A stretch of 12,906 nt of DNA from Desulfobacteraceae bacterium (GCA_011391835.1 JAABPS010000039.1:1-12906); one strand, 5' to 3'; positions 6,043 to 12,906 are shown, counted from the stretch's first letter. Made by a program: numbers and translations. The notes: generated by a model not told the origin, from the letters alone.

Positions 6043-8022
6043 TTATTCATTTGAGACCAAATAAGATCTTAGATTCACTTTTTTGTTCTTTATGCCCGTT
6101 TTTTTTCGAATATTCTCTCTGTGCGACTCCACTGTCCGTGGAGAAAGTTTATATAATTCGGCAATTTGCTTATTTGTTTTTCCCTGTTTCACAAGGTTTG
6201 CGACCTTCATTTCAGCGGGAGTGAGCTTTAAATATCTTCCCTCTATTCCATGAATAAACTGAGAGGTTATTTCCTCCAGATTTTTTCCCATGATATCAAT
6301 CAGATATCTTTGGCTTTTATTGATTTCAGTATTTCTCAGTTCTTCCAGATTCGGCAGAATCAGCTCATTGACATTAAATACTATTCGATCTTCCATTTCC
6401 CTGGCATCCGCATTCCTGCTTTTAACCAGAACTCTAAGCGCTGTATTAACCTCTTCCAGCTCAGCCGTTCGTTTGAAAATCTTTTTTTCAAGTTCATTTC
6501 TGGATTCTGTGAGTTCCCTTTCCATTCGTTTAAACTCAGTTATTTCATGTGTAAAAATAACCAGATGAGAAATCTTTCCATTTTCATTAAACAGAGGATG
6601 TATCGACGCCTTATTCCACATGCCGTCCCGCTCGTCCTGAACATGAAGAGGTTTGCCCGATTGAATAACCTGTTTGCCCATTTCTCTCCTACGGATTGCT
6701 ACGTCATCCGGGAATAAACCAAAAATATTTTCACCATGTAACTGCTTTTTGTCTTTTCCAAATCTCCTGGTGAACTCATCGTTCAAATCTACAATTGTGC
6801 CGTTAAGATCAATCATGACCGCTGCGTCTGTTGTTGCTTCCATATAGGCTTCCACAATACTTTGGCTTCTTTTAAGTTCACGATTCGCTTTTTTTAGAGC
6901 GGTTATATCTCGTGCAATACCGGAAAATCCTATCACTCTCATATCCGCCTCATATACCGGTTGAGCATTTACCAGTATGTCAATGTAGGTTCCATCTTTA
7001 ATCCGATATCGTAATTCAACGTTTTCTATCCCCTTCCCTTCTATCAATGTGCTGAACGTTTTATGGACCCGTTTCAGGTCATCCGGGTGAACGCCCTTAA
7101 AACAATTCATATTTTTTAATTCGTCTTTTGAATACCCAAGTATAGTCTCAACGGCTTTATTCATAAAAATGATTTTACCATCAAGCTCGCCTCTAAATAT
7201 CATATCCTTTGTTGATTCAACCAGTGTTCGATAACTTTTTTCACTTTCAACGAGTTTCTTTTCGATTTCTTTTTTTTCAGTTATATCAAAGAAAATCCCC
7301 TCCACCTTCAAAAAGTGACCATTCACATCCCGATGAAGTGTAGCACTGCCATTCGCATACATGATGGCCCCATCCTTTCTTTTCAGAGGCATCTCATAAT
7401 CTTTTATATAATTATATTCATTGAGAAGTTTGAAGATTTTTTCTCTGTGGTGCATATCTGCATAGATGGTCTCTGCAGGCTGCCCGATGAGTTCAGAATC
7501 ATTATACCCAAGCATCTCAGCGGCAGCAGGATTTGCATCTTTAATAGTTCCATCAGGCCCTGAAACAATAATTCCTTCCTTTAGATGCTCAAAAAGCCTC
7601 CGATACTTCAGCTCACTTTCAATAATCTTCCTCTCAGCCTCTTTTCGTTTGGATATATCCAACACAGTGCTTTGAAATCCAGTAATTTTCCCAAATTCTC
7701 TTATGGACAGTGTGTTCACCTCAATATCGATAATGTTGCCGTCCTTTCGTTTAAACCGGTACTCTCTTGGCCCTGCATTGGGTTCTTCTAATACCAGCGC
7801 CAGATCATTCATCGCCCGCTGTAAATCCTCTTCAATAATTACGTCCTTAAAATTCATAGCGTCTTCTAACGTATAACCAGTGAGCAGAATCACGCTCTTA
7901 TTGGCAAATGTGAAATTCCCCTCCAGATCAAATTCAACATAACCATAGGCAGATTCATTGATAAATGATGAAAATTTCTCTTCGCAGTTTCTTAATACAC
8001 CGTTATAAGCTGCATCATCCAT
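6043..8022 (-). CDS. Four-PAS sensor protein with LuxR-type HTH
   Basis: This 659-residue cytoplasmic regulator has four PAS/PAC units in tandem at about residues 14-125, 136-250, 261-375 and 386-497. Three end in a recognisable PAC signature such as FQSTVLDISKRKEAE, VEGIFFDITEKKEIE or FSGIARDITALKKAN. A coiled-coil linker follows (about 498-545, ERELTESRNELEKK and RTAELEEVNTALRVL), then a helical segment. The C-terminal LuxR/GerE helix-turn-helix (about 598-655) shows LTPAEMKVANLVKQGKTNKQI and SPRTVESHRENIRKK. There is no histidine-kinase catalytic domain, receiver domain or membrane segment, so it probably senses a small ligand, redox state or partner through PAS and binds DNA directly. PAS-LuxR proteins with this linker are frequent in Desulfobacterota; their signals and targets are mostly unknown. 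The start ATG is preceded by GGAGG four nucleotides upstream (minus strand). It lies 105 nt after tviB on the same strand, with no evident terminator between. Confidence 0.93.
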   Translation of the reverse strand: MDDAAYNGVLRNCEEKFSSFINESAYGYVEFDLEGNFTFANKSVILLTGYTLEDAMNFKDVIIEEDLQRAMNDLALVLEEPNAGPREYRFKRKDGNIIDIEVNTLSIREFGKITGFQSTVLDISKRKEAERKIIESELKYRRLFEHLKEGIIVSGPDGTIKDANPAAAEMLGYNDSELIGQPAETIYADMHHREKIFKLLNEYNYIKDYEMPLKRKDGAIMYANGSATLHRDVNGHFLKVEGIFFDITEKKEIEKKLVESEKSYRTLVESTKDMIFRGELDGKIIFMNKAVETILGYSKDELKNMNCFKGVHPDDLKRVHKTFSTLIEGKGIENVELRYRIKDGTYIDILVNAQPVYEADMRVIGFSGIARDITALKKANRELKRSQSIVEAYMEATTDAAVMIDLNGTIVDLNDEFTRRFGKDKKQLHGENIFGLFPDDVAIRRREMGKQVIQSGKPLHVQDERDGMWNKASIHPLFNENGKISHLVIFTHEITEFKRMERELTESRNELEKKIFKRTAELEEVNTALRVLVKSRNADAREMEDRIVFNVNELILPNLEELRNTEINKSQRYLIDIMGKNLEEITSQFIHGIEGRYLKLTPAEMKVANLVKQGKTNKQIAELYKLSPRTVESHRENIRKKTGIKNKKVNLRSYLVSNE

Positions 8023-8127
8023 AGAACCTCCAGCGGGATACTGATTTATTCTTTTGTATCATGGACACGGATACAGAATTCTATTCGCGTGGATCCTGTG
8101 ATAATTGAACGTTTATAAGGGGTCGTA

Positions 8128-9438
8128 TTAAAGACGCCAGTAGATGACGCCTCGATCGTTTGCTTCTTCAATTTCAAATAAGCTTTTTATGTCTATAATG
8201 ACAGGCGTGTCTCCAGAACACAAATCCGCAATCTTTGATAGGCCAAGCTTTTTATAATATTTGTGCATCACCGCAATAATGACGGCATCCACACCCGCAA
8301 TATTTTCCATCTCTTCTAATTCAATACCGTAGTATGCTCGGGCTTCATCCTTATCAGCCAGCGGGTCGTGAACAGTGACTTCAATGCCGAAATCTTTTAG
8401 CTCATGTATAATATCAATGACTTTTGTATTTCTCAGATCCGGCACGTCCTCCTTAAAAGTGATTCCCAGAACAGCTACTTTTGAATCTTTTACGCGTTTC
8501 CCTTGACTGGCAATCATTTTAACTGCTTTCCCGGCAATGTATTTCCCCATGCCGTCGTTTATTCTGCGTCCTGAAAGAATCATTTCAGGATTGTATCCCA
8601 ATGATTCCGCCTTAAATGTCAGATAATATGGATCAACTCCGATGCAATGCCCTCCGACAAGACCCGGGCTGAAGGGAAGAAAGTTCCATTTGGTCCTCGC
8701 TGCCCTCAACACCTCGGTAGTATCAATGCCGATTCTGTCAAAAATCATCGAAAGCTCATTCATCAGCGCAATGTTTAAATCTCTCTGGGTGTTCTCAATA
8801 ACCTTGGCAGCTTCAGCAACCTTGATGGAAGAGACTTCGTGAATCCCCTTTTTAACAACCTCACCATATACCTTCGAAAGCATTTCCCGTGTGCTATCAT
8901 CTGATCCAGCAACCACCTTGACGATATTTTCAATGGTATGCTTCTTATCTCCTGGATTAACCCGTTCAGGAGAATATCCAACGCTAAAATCAACCCCTAA
9001 CTTAAAACCGGATTCTCTTTCCAGGATTGGAATGCAGATTTCTTCCGTAGCCCCAGGATACACAGTGGATTCATATACAACACACGACCCCTTTCTCATA
9101 TACTTGCCGGCAGTGAGGGATGCCTTTTTCAACGGTTCAAAATCCGGCACTTTGTATCCATCGATAGGCGTTGGCACAGCAATAATGATCAGTTTGCACC
9201 TGGCAAGTGCTTCTGGATTGGATGTAAGTTCGATGGTTAAACGACTCAGTTCCTCGTCCGAGACTTCCATGGTTCGATCATACCCTGATTTTAATTCTTC
9301 TATCCGATCTATCTTCTGATCATAGCCAACGACGTTAAACCGTCTGGAAAGGGCTACAGCCAGAGGCAATCCCACATATCCAAGGCCCACCAATGCTATT
9401 TTTTCTTTTTGAGCGATTAATGAATCAAATGAAACCAT
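8128..9438 (-). CDS. tviB: UDP-N-acetyl-hexosamine 6-dehydrogenase, TviB type
   Basis: This nucleotide-sugar dehydrogenase oxidises C6 of a UDP-HexNAc to the uronic acid in two NAD-dependent steps, supplying capsule, O-antigen or exopolysaccharide synthesis. At 436 residues it has the normal family length. The N-terminal Rossmann motif is VGLGYVGLPLA (GxGxxG, residues 18-23). YESTVYPGATEE (about 122-133), SPERVNPGDKKH (about 156-167) and the helix with Lys212 and Asn216 (AKVIENTQRDLNIA) are typical. The catalytic cysteine is Cys265 in GGHCIGVDPYYL, and the C-terminal UDP-binding domain begins near AVLGITFKEDVPDLRNTK. The pattern is closest in memory to Salmonella TviB (UDP-GlcNAc 6-dehydrogenase); a WbpO-like UDP-GalNAc preference cannot be excluded. 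The start ATG lies 3 nt after the stop of the pseudouridine synthase gene, and its ribosome site (GGAG) is inside that gene's last codons, implying translational coupling. Confidence 0.93.
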   Translation of the reverse strand: MVSFDSLIAQKEKIALVGLGYVGLPLAVALSRRFNVVGYDQKIDRIEELKSGYDRTMEVSDEELSRLTIELTSNPEALARCKLIIIAVPTPIDGYKVPDFEPLKKASLTAGKYMRKGSCVVYESTVYPGATEEICIPILERESGFKLGVDFSVGYSPERVNPGDKKHTIENIVKVVAGSDDSTREMLSKVYGEVVKKGIHEVSSIKVAEAAKVIENTQRDLNIALMNELSMIFDRIGIDTTEVLRAARTKWNFLPFSPGLVGGHCIGVDPYYLTFKAESLGYNPEMILSGRRINDGMGKYIAGKAVKMIASQGKRVKDSKVAVLGITFKEDVPDLRNTKVIDIIHELKDFGIEVTVHDPLADKDEARAYYGIELEEMENIAGVDAVIIAVMHKYYKKLGLSKIADLCSGDTPVIIDIKSLFEIEEANDRGVIYWRL

Positions 9439-9441
9439 GCA

Positions 9442-10161
9442 CTATTCTCCGTTTTTCATGCTCAGTGTCTGTAACATATCGTTCTTTTCACGATCCGTAA
9501 GAAGACGCCATTGGCCCTCATCGAGCCCTGACAACGTTATCGTTGAAAACCGTATCCGTTTAAGATGTATGACTGTAAAACCAACTTTTTCTACCATCCT
9601 GCGTACCTGCCGATTTCTCCCCTCTTTCAAAACAATTCTAAACCGGTCCGGCGCGATCCGTTTTATCTTTGCTGGTCTTGTCTTCTTCCCCATCAGGAAG
9701 AGTCCGTTTTCCATTTTTTTCAGAGCAACGTCTGTGATCGCCCCTGCTGTAGCAACTTCATATTCCTTTTCGTGGTCAAAAGAAGGATGTAAAAGCCTGT
9801 GATGTATCCTCCCGTCATTGGTCATAATCAGAAGCCCGGTTGAATCCTTGTCTAAGCGTCCTACCGGATACACCCGTTGAGATATCGTGATCAGATCTAA
9901 GACTGTTTTATCTTTTTTCTGTTTACAGCTTGATATATATCCTTTGGGCTTGTTTAAAGCAATATAAACGAGCTCCTGGTTCAACGCCACTGCTTTTCCA
10001 TCTACTTCCACCCGGTCTATTTCCGGATCCACGCAGGTGCCCAGTTCTGTAGCAGGCTTACCATTTACACGGATTCTTCCTGCCCGTATATATTCCTCAC
10101 CCTTTCGCCTGGAACATACCCCTGCCATGGAAAGATATTTTTGAAGCCGAATGGAAGCCAT
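9442..10161 (-). CDS. rRNA pseudouridine synthase, RsuA/RluB/RluE/RluF family (RluF-like)
   Basis: This 239-residue enzyme converts a specific uridine of ribosomal RNA to pseudouridine. An S4 RNA-binding domain occupies about residues 3-55 (IRLQKYLSMAGVCSRRKGEEYI through RVNGKPA). The catalytic domain opens at ALNKPKGY, and the catalytic aspartate is Asp104 in YPVGRLDKDSTGLLIMTNDG. Features I associate with RluF (23S rRNA position 2604 in E. coli) are GRLDKDS, FDHEKEYEV, ITDVALKKMENG, GRNRQVRRM and LSGLDEGQWRLLT. The exact target uridine cannot be fixed from sequence, so no symbol is given. The start ATG has only a weak upstream GGAA. It lies 53-56 nt downstream of argJ and 3 nt upstream of tviB, all on the minus strand. 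An rRNA modification gene between arginine biosynthesis and a sugar-nucleotide gene is an unusual mix, more likely a matter of local order than function. Confidence 0.92.
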   Translation of the reverse strand: MASIRLQKYLSMAGVCSRRKGEEYIRAGRIRVNGKPATELGTCVDPEIDRVEVDGKAVALNQELVYIALNKPKGYISSCKQKKDKTVLDLITISQRVYPVGRLDKDSTGLLIMTNDGRIHHRLLHPSFDHEKEYEVATAGAITDVALKKMENGLFLMGKKTRPAKIKRIAPDRFRIVLKEGRNRQVRRMVEKVGFTVIHLKRIRFSTITLSGLDEGQWRLLTDREKNDMLQTLSMKNGE

Positions 10162-10217
10162 ATCAGAATTCCAATATCAAATCAGCAATAATTATCTGTT
10201 ATCCAATCCTTCTTCAT

Positions 10218-11408
10218 CTATGATCGGTAATCAGCGTTTATTTTAACATAGTCAATGGAGAAGTCGCATGTGAGCACAGACGCATGGCCGCTTCCCATAT
10301 TCAGATGTATGGATATTGAAAACTCGGGCGTACAAAGCACCTTTGTGGCTTCAGCCTCCGCTTCAGGCCCGCATCCTTTTCCCGCTTTTACCATCGCAAC
10401 ATCGTTAAAATATATTTCGGTCTTATCAGGCTCGACGGGTACTCCCGCCCGGCCTGCAGCCGCAAGAATTCTCCCCCAGTTGGCATCTTCTCCAAACAGC
10501 GCTGTCTTCACAAGGCTGGAACCAGCGACGGTATCAGCGATGATCCGGGCGTCTTCATTGGATTTCGCTCCTGTGACAATAATCTCCACAAGCTTGGTTG
10601 CACCCTCTGCGTCTTTTATAACCAGCCTGGATAAGCTTACCATGACATCGTCAAGAATATCCTGAAACGTTTTTTGATGACGCGCATGTTTAATTACGGC
10701 ACCGGACATCCCATTGGCTATGATAAGAACTGTGTCGTTGGTACTGGTATCCCCATCAATGGTGATCCGGTTAAATGATTTCTCGTTTGCCTTATTGAGT
10801 GCATCCTGAAGCATCGTGGAAGTGGCCTGAATATCGGTACAGATGAACCCCAGCAAAGTAGCCATATTCGGATGAATCATGCCGGCGCCCTTTGCTATTC
10901 CCATCACCTTGAACCTTTTCCCGTCAAGATCTCCTTCCCGCAGGATGATTTTTGGAACCGTGTCGGTTGTCATTATGGCCTCAGCAAAATCCTGGAACCC
11001 TTCTGATTCAGCCGATTTTATCAGACCAGGCACAAACCTCGTTATTTTTTCAATCGGAAGCGGTTGCCCGATGACACCAGTGGAAGCCACAAGGATCATA
11101 TCCTCCGAAATCCCAAGTTCCCGTGCTACGAGCCCGGTCATTGCCCTGGCATCCCGGATCCCCTGCTCGCCCGTACAGCAATTTGCATTACCGCTGTTGA
11201 CAATAATCGCCCGGCAGATGCCCGATGTTATCCTTTCCCTGTCAAGCACTACCGGTGCAGCCTGAACCCTGTTTGTTGTAAACACTCCGGCAGCATTGGC
11301 AGGAGACTCAGAAATAATTATTCCTAAATCCTTTTTGCCATTTTTCTTGATCCCTGCCGAAATCCCCGCAGCGTGAAACCCAATACAATAGTCAATTCCT
11401 TTTTTCAC
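10218..11408 (-). CDS. argJ: Glutamate N-acetyltransferase ArgJ
   Basis: ArgJ (ornithine acetyltransferase) transfers the acetyl group from N-acetylornithine to glutamate in the cyclic arginine pathway; some members also use acetyl-CoA, which cannot be judged here. The 396-residue length is normal. It is made as a precursor that cleaves itself before the nucleophile Thr184 in KGAGMIHPNMATLLGF. The oxyanion-hole Thr110-Gly111 lies in VASTGVIG. FTTNRVQAAPV (about 43-53), AIIVNSGNANCCTG (67-80), IDGDTSTNDT and the C-terminal YVKINADYRS are all family signatures. The start is GTG (11406-11408), supported by AGGGA seven nucleotides upstream on the minus strand. The ATG just before it is out of frame. 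A TATAAT box about 36 nt upstream suggests the main promoter for argJ and the two genes downstream. No ArgR-type operator was recognised. Confidence 0.97.
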   Translation of the reverse strand: MKKGIDYCIGFHAAGISAGIKKNGKKDLGIIISESPANAAGVFTTNRVQAAPVVLDRERITSGICRAIIVNSGNANCCTGEQGIRDARAMTGLVARELGISEDMILVASTGVIGQPLPIEKITRFVPGLIKSAESEGFQDFAEAIMTTDTVPKIILREGDLDGKRFKVMGIAKGAGMIHPNMATLLGFICTDIQATSTMLQDALNKANEKSFNRITIDGDTSTNDTVLIIANGMSGAVIKHARHQKTFQDILDDVMVSLSRLVIKDAEGATKLVEIIVTGAKSNEDARIIADTVAGSSLVKTALFGEDANWGRILAAAGRAGVPVEPDKTEIYFNDVAMVKAGKGCGPEAEAEATKVLCTPEFSISIHLNMGSGHASVLTCDFSIDYVKINADYRS

Positions 11409-11443
11409 CTTCGCATCCCTGCCTATCTTTACAAAATGATCGA

Positions 11444-11449
11444 ATTATA
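11444..11449 (-). promoter_or_regulatory. Candidate -10 box for argJ
   Basis: Read on the minus strand this is a perfect TATAAT about 36 nt before the GTG start of argJ. The -35 region at the expected 17-nt spacing is poor, so the call depends on the -10 match and its position. It would drive argJ and probably the pseudouridine synthase and tviB. Confidence 0.4.
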
Positions 11450-11486
11450 TGTGAATCCAATTTGATGTACAGAAATGAAAACATAT

Positions 11487-11512
11487 TTGACAAAATCACT
11501 CTTGGTTGTCAA
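11487..11512. promoter_or_regulatory. Dyad TTGACAA-N12-TTGTCAA, possible operator
   Basis: Perfect 7-bp inverted arms at 11487-11493 and 11506-11512 surround a 12-nt centre. Each arm reads TTGACA on one strand, so it also resembles a -35 element facing each direction, though neither has a good -10 at 16-18 nt. Its place in a divergent intergenic region suits a dimeric repressor or activator site. No known regulator motif was matched. Confidence 0.4.
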
Positions 11513-11570
11513 TCAGTATAAAATTTCACGAGGTATATATCATTCCTTTGAAATAAAATACATGCCTTAT

Positions 11571-11676
11571 AGAAAAGTTATACAAATTTTAAAAACCTCC
11601 ATTGCCAAAAACAATGTGCTTTCATCATTCCAATAATCCGTTTTTAGCAGAAAGTTATATAAATTCTTGTAAAAAC
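11571..11676 (+). repeat. Imperfect direct repeat pair upstream of gmd
   Basis: Two similar segments lie in the same orientation: 11571-11596 (core GTTATACAAATTTT then AAAAAC) and 11649-11676 (core GTTATATAAATTCT then TGTAAAAAC). They differ by one or two substitutions in the core and small length changes, with starts about 78 nt apart. They could be paired binding sites or a decayed duplication. The AT-rich content raises the chance of coincidence. Confidence 0.4.
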
Positions 11677-11753
11677 ATTAAATTATATAGTATGAAGATA
11701 TATCCTCCTTCAAGGAATATTTTTCGGATTTCAGGGGATTGTTAATTCTAACC

Positions 11754-11758
11754 AGAGG
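11754..11758 (+). promoter_or_regulatory. Ribosome binding site for gmd
   Basis: AGAGG lies five nucleotides before the TTG at 11764. An in-frame TAA at 11749-11751 excludes any earlier start, so this site decides for initiation at TTG. Confidence 0.65.
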
Positions 11759-11763
11759 AAATT

Positions 11764-12723
11764 TTGAATAAAAAAGTACTTATTCTTGGAATCGGTGGTC
11801 AGGACGGCTTTTATCTGACCCAGCTTCTTCACAGCAAAGGATATGAAATATGGGGCGTTCTTCGGCCCGAAGACCTCTCCAGTGAAACACTCAGCGGATT
11901 GCAGGGCAAAGCAACCCTTATGCAGGGAAGTATATGTGATAGAACCTTTATGACCCGGGTTCTCAGCGAATTTAAACCCAGCGAAATCTACAACCTGGCA
12001 AGCATTAGTTTTATTCCTCTTTCATGGGAACAGCCCGCCCTGGTGGGAGAAGTTAACGGCTCTGCAGTGGGGCAGCTTCTTGAGCTGATACGAACCAACT
12101 CGCCGGAAACCCGTTTTTTTCAGGCTGGAAGCAGTGAAATGTTCGGCCACAACCCCATCCAATCTCCGCAAACCGAACAGACACCATTTAATCCGGATAA
12201 CCCGTATGCCTCCGCAAAGGTCTTTGCAGCCAATCTGGTTGCCAATTACAGGAATAAATTTAATTTATTCGCATGTACCGGCATCCTGTACAACCACGAG
12301 TCTCCGAAACGAGGGATTGATTTTGTATCCAGAAAAATTACATACGCTGCCGCATCTATCCATCTGGGCTTGCAGTCAGAGCTTTTTCTGGGGGATCTCA
12401 GCGCTGCCAGGGACTGGAGTTATGCAGGAGATATCGTTCACGCCATGTGGCTCATGCTTCAAAACGACAAGCCGATTGATTTTGTATTGGGTTCAGGCAT
12501 TCTTCATACGATTACAGATATACTCCATATTGCTTTCTCTCATTTCGACTTGAACTGGAAGAATTATGTGCGGACCACAGAAAAATTCATGAGGCCTGCT
12601 GAAACAAAACCGCTTCTTGCAGATCCATCTTTTGCGCGAACACATCTACATTGGAGCCCATCCGTTGATTTTGAGCAACTTATCACCATGATGGTAAAAG
12701 AAGATATCGATAGAATGAAGTAA
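11764..12723 (+). CDS. gmd: GDP-mannose 4,6-dehydratase family protein
   Basis: This 319-residue short-chain dehydrogenase/reductase is probably the enzyme that converts GDP-mannose to GDP-4-keto-6-deoxymannose, precursor of fucose, rhamnose and related sugars for surface glycans. The N-terminal dinucleotide motif is LGIGGQDGFYL (residues 8-18; GITGQDG is usual). The catalytic set is Ser123 and Glu125 in AGSSEMFG, with Tyr148 and Lys152 in NPYASAK. GILYNHESPKRGIDFVSRKI (173-191), RDWSYAGDIVHAMWLMLQ (216-233) and MRPAE (276-280) match Gmd closely. The stretch usually reading AAQSHVGVSFEQP is ASISFIPLSWEQP here, so substrate or cofactor handling may differ. A related GDP- or UDP-sugar dehydratase is the main alternative. 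It starts at TTG with AGAGG upstream. It faces away from argJ and ends 32 nt from the stop of a convergent membrane-protein gene. Confidence 0.88.
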   Translation: MNKKVLILGIGGQDGFYLTQLLHSKGYEIWGVLRPEDLSSETLSGLQGKATLMQGSICDRTFMTRVLSEFKPSEIYNLASISFIPLSWEQPALVGEVNGSAVGQLLELIRTNSPETRFFQAGSSEMFGHNPIQSPQTEQTPFNPDNPYASAKVFAANLVANYRNKFNLFACTGILYNHESPKRGIDFVSRKITYAAASIHLGLQSELFLGDLSAARDWSYAGDIVHAMWLMLQNDKPIDFVLGSGILHTITDILHIAFSHFDLNWKNYVRTTEKFMRPAETKPLLADPSFARTHLHWSPSVDFEQLITMMVKEDIDRMK

Positions 12724-12755
12724 AATATATGTAAAAAACATAAAGAATTAATTTG

Positions 12756-12906
12756 CTACCTTCTTAAAGTATTTACCCCCAGCAAAAACCAAGAAGCAAT
12801 ACTGCCGTATAAAATATAACTTGCAAACCGTTGTTTTGAGTTAAGCAAAATAATACTTCCGGTAAGAGCAAACTCGGAAATAATCCGTAAAAATGCCCAG
12901 TCTTCA
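12756..12906 (-). CDS. C-terminal end of a probable membrane protein (partial)
   Basis: On the minus strand an open frame runs in from the right edge for 49 codons to TAG at 12756-12758. It has no start inside the window, so it would be the tail of a larger gene. The composition is membrane-like: a hydrophobic stretch around FALTGSIILLN, a short polar loop SKQRF, then ASYILYGSIASWFLLGV and a basic end (LRR). A second minus frame is also open here, but it ends earlier and has a less regular pattern. Convergence with gmd (32-nt gap) fits normal gene packing. No family can be assigned from so short a piece; a polysaccharide transport or polymerisation protein would fit the context, but that is a guess. 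Confidence 0.5.
   Translation of the reverse strand, partial: EDWAFLRIISEFALTGSIILLNSKQRFASYILYGSIASWFLLGVNTLRR

Larger units (their letters stand above)
11409..11763. other. 355-nt divergent AT-rich regulatory region (argJ / gmd)
   Basis: No reading frame of protein-like character was found on either strand. The region must hold the promoters for argJ (minus) and gmd (plus). It contains a TATAAT box for argJ, a 26-bp dyad at 11487-11512, a small CATTG/CAATG inverted repeat at 11600-11616 and an imperfect direct repeat at 11571-11596 and 11649-11676. I could not fix a promoter for gmd with any confidence. Confidence 0.6.

Noticed and set aside
8023..8127. Terminator or promoter between tviB and the PAS-LuxR gene
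   Set aside because: Only short imperfect inverted repeats (such as GTATC/GATAC) and poorly spaced promoter-like hexamers are seen; neither is convincing.
11425..11475. ArgR-type operator before argJ
   Set aside because: GAAT motifs occur as direct copies, not as the inverted TGAAT/ATTCA arrangement of ArgR sites.
11600..11616. CATTG-N7-CAATG inverted repeat as a transcription terminator
   Set aside because: Five-base AT-rich stem with no T run directly after it on either strand; kept only as a minor component of the intergenic region.
11699..11723. Possible hairpin with T run in the gmd leader (attenuator)
   Set aside because: The CCTT/AAGG arms leave a loop of only one base and the flanking ATAT pairs are weak, so no stable terminator forms.

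Overview
The window looks like a chromosomal stretch of a Gram-negative anaerobe, most plausibly a member of the Desulfobacterota (former Deltaproteobacteria). I infer this from three things: the dprA-topA gene order, proteins with DUF4388 (PATAN-like) domains, and a cytoplasmic multi-PAS protein ending in a LuxR-type helix-turn-helix, an architecture I associate with that group. Base composition is moderately AT-rich and uniform across genes. There is no sign of phage, insertion sequence, CRISPR, tRNA or rRNA.

Layout. Positions 1-2979 (+) hold the end of dprA and all of topA. Positions 3227-4895 (+) hold a DUF4388 protein with a TPR-like start, followed 19 nt later by a 98-residue three-helix membrane protein. 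Meeting these tail to tail with a 5-nt gap is a minus-strand series. Read in its transcription direction it is a PAS-LuxR regulator (8022-6043), a small unrecognised protein starting at TTG that may be a winged helix (5909-5643), and a second protein built of two DUF4388-like modules (5515-4901). Further right on the minus strand is argJ - RluF-like pseudouridine synthase - tviB (11408-8128), probably one transcript. A 355-nt AT-rich divergent intergenic region with several symmetric or repeated sequences separates argJ from a plus-strand gmd-type dehydratase (11764-12723). The right edge carries the tail of a probable minus-strand membrane protein.

How the genes fit together. DprA/TopA, ArgJ and the pseudouridine synthase are housekeeping. 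TviB and Gmd both make nucleotide-sugar precursors for surface polysaccharide, suggesting the region borders a capsule or O-antigen locus. The 3227-8022 block is the least explained part. It has two DUF4388-type proteins, a tiny membrane protein, a PAS sensor-regulator and a small possible DNA-binding protein with a dyad in its own leader. It could be a local signalling module, but that is inference from proximity and domain content only.
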